A stretch of DNA of 64,000 bases, taken from Rhizobium sp. L43 (GTDB lineage: Bacteria > Pseudomonadota > Alphaproteobacteria > Rhizobiales > Rhizobiaceae). The stretch is from NCBI RefSeq assembly GCF_002531725.1, contig NZ_NWSQ01000030.1:28708-92707 (forward strand). The letters run 5' to 3'. Of the stretch, positions 27,401 to 35,200 are shown piece after piece (within the stretch, counting starts at the first letter, position 1; the number at the start of each line of letters is the position of its first letter). The position numbers and the translations under genes are program-made. A model generated the notes under the pieces. It saw only the letters and a program-made list of their open reading frames with translations. It was not told where the DNA came from and searched no databases.

Positions 27401-30400
27401 CGGGCACACATACCGGGTCGCTCTGGTCAAGCACGGGTACGCGGCTTGCGACCCTCACCTTCACCAACGAGACTGCCAGCGGCTGGCAGACCGCGACTTT
27501 CACGAGCCCGGTGACTTTGACAGCCGGACAGACCTATACTGCATCTTACCATACGAATGTCGGCAACTATTCGACGACCGCCAACTACTTCCTGTCCAAT
27601 GTGACGAGTGGTCCGCTGACGGCGCCGGCAAGCGGCAACGGCGTCTACCGCTATGGCAATAGCGCGTTCCCGACGAGTAGCTTCGACCAGACGAACTATT
27701 GGGTCGATGTGATGTTCAATCCCTCGAATGCGAACAACACGACACCGACGGCGGTTGCCGATACGGGGAATGCGACCGAGAAGGGCGGTGTCGCCAATGG
27801 TTCGGGCGGTGTGGTTGCGAGCGGCAACGTGCTGACCAACGACACCGATCCGGATGCCGGCGACACCAAGACGGTGAGCGCCGTGAGCTTCGGCGCGACA
27901 TCAGGCACGCTCGGCTCGGCACTCAACGGCACCTATGGCAGTCTCGTGCTCAATGCATCGGGCACTTATAGCTATGCCATCAACGAGACCAATGCCGCCG
28001 TCCAGGCACTGCGCCTTTCGACCAACACGCTGAACGATGTCTTCAGCTACACGATGCGCGATACCGCCGGGGCCACCTCCACGGCAAACCTGACCGTCAC
28101 CATCCACGGCGCCAACGATGCGCCGGTGCTCGCCGTCCAGACGGCGACCCAGAACGCGGCCGTCGGCTCGGCCTTCTCCTTCGTGGTGCCGACGACGACC
28201 TTCACCGACGTCGACAGCACAGAGACGCTGACCTATTCGGCAACGGCCGCCGACGGCACGGCGCTTCCCAGCTGGCTTGCCTTCAATGCCTCGACGCGCA
28301 CCTTCTCCGGCACGCCGACGGCAGGCGGCACTTACGGCGTCAAGGTCACGGCAACCGATATCGGCGGCCTCGCCGCCAACGAGACCTTCAATATCGCCGT
28401 GTCGGTTCCCGGCAACACGACACCGACGGCGGTTGCCGATACGGGCGACGCGACGGAAAAGGGCGGTGTCGCCAATGGTTCGGGCGGTGCGGTTGCCAGT
28501 GGCAACGTGCTGACCAATGACACCGATCCGGATTCCGGCGACACCAAGACGGTGAGCGCCGTCAGCTTCGGCGCGACATCAGGCACGCTCGGCTCAGCGC
28601 TGAACGGCACCTATGGCAGTCTCGTGCTCAATGCATCGGGCACTTATAGCTATACGATCAACGAGACCAATGCCGCCGTCCAGGCACTGCGCCTGTCGAC
28701 CAACACGCTGAACGATGTCTTCAGCTATACGATGCGTGATACCGCCGGGGCCACCTCCACGGCAAACCTCACCGTCACCATCCATGGCGCCAACGACGCA
28801 CCGGTGCTCGCCGTCCAGACGGCGACGCAGAATGCCACCCTCGGCTCGGCCTTCTCCTTCGTGGTGCCGACGACGACCTTCACCGATGTCGACAGCACCG
28901 AAACGCTGACCTACACGGCAACCGCTGCCGACGGCACGGCGCTTCCCAGCTGGCTCGCCTTCAATGCCTCGACGCGCACCTTCTCCGGCACGCCGACGAC
29001 AGCAGGCAACTATGGCGTCAAGGTCACGGCAACCGATATTGGCGGTCTCTCGACCAACGAGACTTTCACTATCGCCGCTGCGGCGGGGCCAACGACCTAC
29101 AGCCTGTTCTCCGCCTCCAGCACGCCGACCCAGACGAACCTCAACGACGGCCAGCAGCTCGAGCTCGGCGTCAAGTTTCAATCGACCGTCGGCGGCGACA
29201 TTACCGGCATCAGGTTCTACCGGAGCGCCAACGACAACGGCCAGAACGTCGTCGACCTGTGGAGCTCCACCGGCACCAAACTTGCCACCGCCACCTTCAC
29301 CAATACCACGGCAAGCGGCTGGCAGACGGCGAACTTCACGACGCCCTTCACCATTACCGCCAATACCGCCTATGTCGCCTCGTATCATACGACCGGTGCC
29401 TATGTGGCGACCGCTAATTTCTTCACCGCCGCCGTCACGAACGGTCCGCTGACGGCGACAGCCACCGGCAACGGCGTCTACCGCTATGGCGGCTCCGCCA
29501 CCGCTGGCATTTTCCCGAATTCCACTTTTGGCGCCACCAATTACTGGGCCGACGTGGTTTTCCGTCCCACGAATACGAACAACGCGACGCCGACGGCGGT
29601 TGCCGATACGGGGGATGCGACCGAGAAGGGCGGTGTCGCCAATGGTTCGGGCGGTGCGGTTGCCAGCGGCAACGTGCTGACCAATGACACCGATCCGGAT
29701 GCTGGCGACACCAAGACGGTGAGCGCCGTCAGCTTCGGCGCGACATCAGGCACGCTCGGCTCAGCGCTGAACGGCACCTATGGCAGTCTCGTTCTCAATG
29801 CATCGGGCACCTATACCTATACGGTCAACGAGACCAATTCCGCCGTGCAGGCGCTGCGCCTGTCGACCAACACGCTGAACGATGTCTTCAACTATACGAT
29901 GCGTGATACCGCCGGGGCCACAGCCACGGCAAACCTGACCGTCACCATCCATGGCGCCAACGACGCGCCGGTGCTCGCCGTCCAGACAGCGACGCAGAAT
30001 GCCACCGTCGGCTCGGCCTTCTCTTTCGTGGTGCCGACGACGACCTTCACCGACGTCGACAGTACCGAAACGCTGACCTACACGGCAACCGCTGCCGACG
30101 GCACGGCGCTGCCCGCCTGGCTGAGCTTCAATGCCTCGACGCGGACCTTCTCCGGCACGCCGACGACAGCAGGCACCTACGGCGTCAGGGTGACGGCGAC
30201 CGATCTCGGCGGCCTCTCGACCAACGAGACCTTCAACATCGCCGCATCGACGACGCCTGCGACCTACAGCCTGTTTTCCGCCTCCAGCACGCCGACCCAG
30301 ACGAACATCAACGACGGTCAGCAGCTCGAGCTCGGCGTCAAATTCCAGTCGAACGTCGGCGGTGATGTCACGGGCATAAGGTTCTACCGCAGCGCCAACG

Positions 30401-30762
30401 ACAACGGCCAGAACGTCGTCGACCTGTGGACCACCACAGGCACCAAACTCGCCACCGCCACCTTCACCAACACCACGGCGAGCGGCTGGCAGACGGTGAA
30501 TTTTGCAACGCCTGTTACGATAGCCGCCAACACCAATTATGTCGCCTCCTATCATACGACCGGGGCCTATGTGGCGACGGACAGCTTCTTCACCAATGCC
30601 GTCACCAACGGTCCGCTGACGGCCCAGTCAAGCGCCGTTGCCGGCGGCAACGGCGTCTATGGCTATGGCGGGTCCGCCACCACGGGTCTCTTCCCGACCA
30701 ACACCTACAATTCAGCGAACTACTATGCCGATGTGGTCTTCCGGCCACAGCTTGTCGCGTGA
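24412..30762 (+). CDS. Giant secreted protein 1: dimethylformamidase-beta-like domain plus Ig/VCBS/DUF4082 repeats
   Basis: 2116 residues from ATG 24412, with GCGAGAGG about 9 bases upstream. Residues 1-345 are polar and low-complexity, without an obvious signal peptide, but include a VCGCGYY segment. Residues 350-845 resemble the C-terminal region of N,N-dimethylformamidase beta (DUF6605-type): YRIDIYRLGYYGGMGARKV, YNGWGGANFYGGNG, AGHDEYWSGQQR, FWSGNEVYW. An Ig-like domain (855-950) is followed by DUF4082-like (950-1103), two near-identical VCBS/putative-Ig pairs (1110-1559), DUF4082-like (1562-1721), a third pair (1725-1944) and a terminal DUF4082-like unit ending FRPQLVA. No RTX nonapeptides are seen. 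A type I exporter lies downstream, so export through it is inferred. Catalytic activity is unproven. Confidence 0.8.
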   Translation: MYRNARRWTSRSLLVDSLIPRWFTVGGGGKGRPRKPAETRGDSAQLAASVQTATGTNQGALVDDPHKDAVLSEHDVGQTASVNGDADGRADNRLVAPPLPDAFTINREIGERSGDLAVSASSAHTPSFVHFAPDADRVAFGAAPSLPRTYTGTSFIGDDPLAPYLPQSPALTGSGQDSATIGGERSHSGKVVILESAPSAQSTAHHAGPNALAVGMPFGVCGCGYYTSPTRILDWAHGSGLLQQDGQLPGTKFTDGPDYVSTIKKAIGASVSDPLLDRDVSSFAGWRATAEWTNLALSNGSLPGGGEIGTGTGTKGKAVLSGSVTTPPQPSAQRSLATQDLAAAAAASNPIVLENQKQGNPESEWGIDTASTNIEGFATDISVDNGNTVSFKINTNSTNYRIDIYRLGYYGGMGARKVTTIQHTGLQTQPNPLRNATTGTVDAGNWAVSASWTVPADAVSGVYIAKLVRQDGTFGENQIPFIVRDDASHSDIVFQTADETWQAYNGWGGANFYGGNGPATGQGAGRAYALSYNRPIATRDGVGTYAGPQDYLFGAEYAGIYWLEQNGYDVSYLSGVDVDRYGSLLLNHKTYVDAGHDEYWSGQQRTNVEAARDAGVNLMFWSGNEVYWRTRWGNAYSADGTPYRTLISYKETWGPQGVSLDPTNEWTGTFRDPRLSPPAIGGGNPENSLTGQLFKVDDVGGNLAAIKVGYDDANLRFWRNTSVANLQPGQTATLTKNYLGYEWDEAVDNGFDPAGLVKLSSTTLPVSTYLLDYGNTTGNATATHNLTLYRAPSGALVFGAGTVYWTWGLSDNHDNEATPTDPRVQQAMVNLLADMGIQPGTLQSGLTATTASSDNVAPTSVITVPATVTAGSTVTISGTAADTGGGVIASVEVSTDNGASWHPATGDENWTYTWQPAIAGTYTIRSRAVDDSINLETPSAGRTVTVTGPTYTSLFGAATPAVVNTNDTAAVELGVKFQSSVAGTVSGIRFYKSSLDTGTHTGSLWSSTGTRLATLTFTNETASGWQTATFTSPVTLTAGQTYTASYHTNVGNYSTTANYFLSNVTSGPLTAPASGNGVYRYGNSAFPTSSFDQTNYWVDVMFNPSNANNTTPTAVADTGNATEKGGVANGSGGVVASGNVLTNDTDPDAGDTKTVSAVSFGATSGTLGSALNGTYGSLVLNASGTYSYAINETNAAVQALRLSTNTLNDVFSYTMRDTAGATSTANLTVTIHGANDAPVLAVQTATQNAAVGSAFSFVVPTTTFTDVDSTETLTYSATAADGTALPSWLAFNASTRTFSGTPTAGGTYGVKVTATDIGGLAANETFNIAVSVPGNTTPTAVADTGDATEKGGVANGSGGAVASGNVLTNDTDPDSGDTKTVSAVSFGATSGTLGSALNGTYGSLVLNASGTYSYTINETNAAVQALRLSTNTLNDVFSYTMRDTAGATSTANLTVTIHGANDAPVLAVQTATQNATLGSAFSFVVPTTTFTDVDSTETLTYTATAADGTALPSWLAFNASTRTFSGTPTTAGNYGVKVTATDIGGLSTNETFTIAAAAGPTTYSLFSASSTPTQTNLNDGQQLELGVKFQSTVGGDITGIRFYRSANDNGQNVVDLWSSTGTKLATATFTNTTASGWQTANFTTPFTITANTAYVASYHTTGAYVATANFFTAAVTNGPLTATATGNGVYRYGGSATAGIFPNSTFGATNYWADVVFRPTNTNNATPTAVADTGDATEKGGVANGSGGAVASGNVLTNDTDPDAGDTKTVSAVSFGATSGTLGSALNGTYGSLVLNASGTYTYTVNETNSAVQALRLSTNTLNDVFNYTMRDTAGATATANLTVTIHGANDAPVLAVQTATQNATVGSAFSFVVPTTTFTDVDSTETLTYTATAADGTALPAWLSFNASTRTFSGTPTTAGTYGVRVTATDLGGLSTNETFNIAASTTPATYSLFSASSTPTQTNINDGQQLELGVKFQSNVGGDVTGIRFYRSANDNGQNVVDLWTTTGTKLATATFTNTTASGWQTVNFATPVTIAANTNYVASYHTTGAYVATDSFFTNAVTNGPLTAQSSAVAGGNGVYGYGGSATTGLFPTNTYNSANYYADVVFRPQLVA
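27739..28416 (+). repeat. 678-bp internal repeat, copy A
   Basis: First of three long near-identical DNA repeats inside giant gene 1, each coding a VCBS-like unit (ATEKGGVANGSGG, VLTNDTDPDAGD) plus a putative-Ig unit (FTDVDSTETLTY, NASTRTFSGTPT). It is directly followed by copy B. Confidence 0.85.
28417..29079 (+). repeat. Internal repeat, copy B
   Basis: Tandem to copy A with a 678-bp period and few nucleotide differences, many of them silent. It is followed by a DUF4082-like segment instead of another repeat. Confidence 0.85.
29584..30243 (+). repeat. Internal repeat, copy C
   Basis: Third copy, separated from copy B by a DUF4082-coding segment. The DUF4082 segments that follow copies B and C (29091-29577 and 30253-30762) are themselves very similar, so the true duplication unit is probably repeat plus DUF4082. 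Confidence 0.8.
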
Positions 30763-30864
30763 AGCATCTGACGAGGTGACGAACGGGTTTCGAATGATGC
30801 TGATACGACGAAAATACCGGCCGCGGCGGCGATCGCCCCGAACGCCCACATGCAAGGGATGCCG

Positions 30865-32049
30865 ATGAACAGAATCGATCGGCTGCCCGTGACAGTGCTC
30901 GCCGGTTTTCTCGGGGCCGGCAAGACGACGCTTCTCAGCCACGTATTGGCCAATCGCGAGGGCCTGCGGGTCGCCGTCATCGTCAACGATATGAGCGAGG
31001 TGAACATAGACGCCAGTCTCATTCGAGACGGCGGCTGCAACCTGTCGCATACGACGGAGACGTTGGTCGAGCTCAGCAACGGCTGCATATGCTGCACCCT
31101 GCGCAACGACCTCTTGACGGAAGTGCGGCGACTAGCCGAAGAGAGGCGATACGATTATCTGCTGATCGAAGGCACCGGCATTGCCGAGCCATGTCCCATC
31201 GCGGCAACCTTTTCCTTCCGCGACGAAAACGGTGTTTCGCTTTCCGATTTTGCCAGGCTCGACACAATGGTCACTGTTGTCGATGCGGCAAACCTGTTGG
31301 CCGACTACAGCAGCGCCGATCTGCTTGCCGACCGCGGCCTGCAACGGGACGGTGAGGACCGGCGCACCCTCATCGACCTGCTGGTCGATCAGATCGAGTT
31401 TGCCGATGTCGTCGTGATCAACAAGATCTCGGACGCGACTGAAGAGGCCCGCGCGGAGGTCTGCAAGATCGTTGCGTCTCTCAACCCGGATGCACGTCAG
31501 GTGGAGACGGATCTCGGCAAGGTTTCGCTGGCAGCCGTCCTCAATACCGGCCTCTTCGATGAAGCAAAAGCCGCCGCGCATCCTTTGTGGCACAAGGAAC
31601 TGTACAGCCCGGGCGAGCATGTTCCGGAGACGGAGGAATACGGGGTTTGGAGCTTTGTCTATCGCACCAGGCGTCCCTTCGACCCCAAGCGGTTTCGCGC
31701 ATTCCTGGACGAGCCCTGGCCGGGGGTCATCCGCGCCAAAGGCCATTTCTGGCTGGCCACGCGCCCGCGTCACGTGGGCCTGATGTCGGCTGCCGGGGTG
31801 CAACGGCGCTGCGAACCCATGGGGCTTTGGTGGGCAGCCGTTCCCCGACAGGACTGGCCGAGCCATCGCCAATTTCGTCAGCATCTCGAGAGCCGGTGGG
31901 ACAGCGCTTGGGGCGACCGTCGGCAGGAACTCGTGTTCATCGGCGTTGATATGGACGAGAGGGGTGTGCGGACCGCACTGGACGGCTGCCTCGCCGGCGC
32001 CGATCCACGCGACTGGGCCACCCTCGAAGATCCGTTTCCGGCCTGGTAG
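30865..32049 (+). CDS. COG0523 (CobW/ZigA-type) GTPase 1
   Basis: 394 residues from ATG 30865, with AAGGGA 7 bases upstream, preferred over an ATG at 30850. G1/Walker A is GFLGAGKTTLL (about 11-21). VNDMSEVNID follows, then the metal-binding CxCC motif in NGCICCTLRNDLL (about 72-84), then LIEGTGIAEPCPI, and NKISD as the G4 guanine-specificity motif. A CobW_C-type domain (about 255-385) contains AKGHFWLATRP and WGDRRQELVFIG. By family these are GTP-dependent metallochaperones or cofactor-insertion proteins, with Zn, Co or Fe as known metals. It follows giant gene 1 by 102 bp on the same strand. The client protein and metal are unknown; the neighbouring giant protein is the natural candidate. 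Confidence 0.9.
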   Translation: MNRIDRLPVTVLAGFLGAGKTTLLSHVLANREGLRVAVIVNDMSEVNIDASLIRDGGCNLSHTTETLVELSNGCICCTLRNDLLTEVRRLAEERRYDYLLIEGTGIAEPCPIAATFSFRDENGVSLSDFARLDTMVTVVDAANLLADYSSADLLADRGLQRDGEDRRTLIDLLVDQIEFADVVVINKISDATEEARAEVCKIVASLNPDARQVETDLGKVSLAAVLNTGLFDEAKAAAHPLWHKELYSPGEHVPETEEYGVWSFVYRTRRPFDPKRFRAFLDEPWPGVIRAKGHFWLATRPRHVGLMSAAGVQRRCEPMGLWWAAVPRQDWPSHRQFRQHLESRWDSAWGDRRQELVFIGVDMDERGVRTALDGCLAGADPRDWATLEDPFPAW

Positions 32050-32218
32050 CTCCAGTCTCCTCGATCCGCTCTGAATGGACAACCTCCCGCCGGTATAGGT
32101 TGAGGGTCATCATATCGGCGTAGGGAATACCTCCCTCATACCCCGGATTGCTGTCGTACATTCCCTTGGCAAAGGTGCCAGAATGAACCTCTTGCTATAG
32201 CGGCCTAAGGGGCGGCCG

Positions 32219-35200
32219 ATGCGGAAGGGGACGCCGCTGATGCGGAGAATTCATGTTAGTAATCGTGAGTACCTGAGTACATTTGGTGGAGCGTTGAGTA
32301 TCTGTCGTGCACCCTCAGCCTGGAGCGCAGTGCTGGGAACCGCGACGGTTGTGTCTTCCACGAGTACCGATGGTTCCCTAAGCTTTGCCAGTAAGGACAG
32401 CTTCGCCAATCCCGCCGGCGTCGCCGTCCCGTCCTCCTTCACAGGTCCGTTTTCCCCCGGCAAGGTCATGCAGCCCGCCGCGCTGATCTCATCAGACGGT
32501 GTGGAAACTGCCTCGATACCACCGACGGCGATGCCCGCGCCTGCAGGCGACGGCGGCGCGCAGGACAGGTCCGCCAAGACGGCATCGGTTGCGACGGTGC
32601 TGCAGACGACGACCACCTCATCCGAGCGCACCGTGCTCGGCCCGGACCCGTACCAGGAGGCTGCGACGCTGCCGGCCGCGCCCGCGCTGACCAGTGTTAC
32701 CAGCGACGCCGGCACGACAAGCACCACCACGCAGCCGCTCGATCCTGCCGCCGGTTCCGGCACGACGTCATTTCGCCTTCAGACCTCGATAGCCTCCCTC
32801 TCGCTGGAGCCGAGCCAGGAGGTTTCCACCGATACATCAGCGGCCGCGACGGCACTTGCCGCACCGGTGGCGGCGGCTGCAGCTGCGGCGACGCCCAATA
32901 AGATCGCGCTCGAAAATCTGAAGCAGGGCAACCCGATCAGCGAATGGGGTCTGGAGGGCGACGGCGGCGGCACCATTCAGGGTTTCGCCACCGAAATCAG
33001 CACCAATATCGGCCAGACGGTCGATTTCAAGATCGCCACCGATTCCACCCATTACCGCATCGATATCTACCGCATGGGCTATTATGGCGGGGCCGGCGCG
33101 CGCAAGGTCGACTCGATCGAGCAATCGCTGACCACGGCGCAGATCCAGCCGCACCCGATCGTCGACATGTCGCTCGGTCTCATCGATTGCGGCAACTGGT
33201 CGGTATCGGCGAGCTGGCAGATTCCCAGCGACGCCGTCTCCGGCGTCTATTTCGCCAAGCTGGTGCGCGAGGATGGCACCGAGGATGCCAGCATCATCCC
33301 CTTCGTCGTGCGCGACGATGCCTCGACCAGCGATATCGTCTTCCAGACCTCTGATACGACATGGCAGGCCTATAATGCCTGGGGCGGCGCCAGCCTCTAT
33401 TACGGCCAAGTGCCGGTCGATCCCGCCGACATGATCGGCTACCTCCCGCCGAACTGCAGCTGCGGCCTGACCGCGATCGGCCGTGCCTCGGCCGTCAGCT
33501 ATAACCGCCCGATCATTACCAATACGAGCCCGATCGGCGGCTCGCACGATTACATCTTCGGCGTCGAATCCTCCGCCATCTCGTGGCTGGAGCAGAACGG
33601 CTACGACGTGTCCTATATATCAGGCGTCGATACGGCGCGCAGCGGCAGCCTGCTGCTCAACCACGATGCCTATCTCTCCGTCGGGCATGACGAATACTGG
33701 TCGGCCGAACAGCGTGCCAATGTCGAGGCGGCGCGCGATGCCGGGGTCAACCTCGCCTTCTGGAGCGGCAACGAGTGCTATTGGAAGGTCCGCTGGGAAA
33801 GCAGCATCGACGGCAGCGGCCAGGCCTACCGCACCATGGTCTGCTACAAGGAAACCTGGGGCACGAGCACGGATCCGAGCAATGTCGGCACCGGCACCTG
33901 GCGCGATCCGCGCTATGCCGATCCGGGGCAGCAGCCGGAGAATGCGCTGACCGGCACGATGTTCCAGGTGGACAGCTACCGCCAGGATACGATCTCCATC
34001 CCCTACGACTATTCGAACCTGCGCTTCTGGCGCAATACCGATGTCTCCGAGCTGAATGAAGGCGAAACCTATAATCTCGTGCAGAACCTGCTCGGCTATG
34101 AGTGGGATTCCGACGTCGAGAACGACTTCCGGCCGGCTGGACTGATCAACTTGTCGCTCTCCTCGGTCTCGGTGAGCACGTATCTGCGCGATTACGGCAC
34201 CACGGTCGGCGATGCGGTGGCGACCCACAGCCTGACCATGTACCGGGCGGCCAGCGGCGCGCTGGTCTTCGGCGCCGGCACAGTCTTCTGGTCCTGGGGG
34301 CTAAGTGACAACCACCAGGGTCCGGCCACGTCAACCGACCGCAACGTCCAGCAGGCGATGGTCAACATGTTCGCGGACATGGGCATTCAACCGACCACGC
34401 TGGATGCGAGCCTGATCCTTGCTACCCAATCGACCGACACGCTGAAGCCAACCTCGTCGGTCAGCACGCCGATCGTGGGGGCAAGCTTCCTCGAAGGGCA
34501 GCATGTGACGATCACCGGCACGGCGCAGGATTTCGGCGGCGGCATCATTGCCGGCGTGGAAGTCTCCACCGATGGCGGCCAGCACTGGTTCAAGGCGTCG
34601 GGCCGCGAGAGCTGGAGCTATAACTGGGTCGTCCAGGCGAGCGGAACCTACACGATCATGTCACGGGCCGTCGACGACAGCGTCAATATGGAGGCGCCAT
34701 CGGCCGGCAAGCAGGTCACCGTCACGCTGCCGGGCACACAGGGCCTGTGGACGCTGGCGGAAAAGCCCGCGACCGAAGTGGCGATCGATCGCGATTCCGT
34801 CGAGCTCGGCCTGCGCTTCCAGGCAACGACCGCGGGCTCCGTGCAGGGCATCCGCTTCTACAAGGGCTTCTACAATATCGGCGAGCATGTCGTCAGCCTC
34901 TGGAGCGCCAACGGAACGCTGCTGGCGACCGGCGTATCGGTGAATGAATCGCTCTCCGGCTGGCAGACGGTGATATTCTCCTCGCCGATCCAGATTGCCG
35001 CCGGCACGACCTATGTGGCCTCCTATCACAGCGGCGGCTACTACTCCGCTACCCAGAATTACTTCGCCAGCCCCTATGCCAGCGGCGCGTTGACGGCCGT
35101 CGATGGCGGCGGCGTCTATGCCTATGGCGCCAATGCCGGCACATTCCCCGGCCAAAGCCCCGGCACCGGCACCAACTACTGGGTCGACGTGGTCTTCGAT

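Noticed and set aside
27739..30243. CRISPR array or satellite DNA
   Set aside because: The repeats are about 670 bp, in frame and protein-coding, so they are domain duplications.
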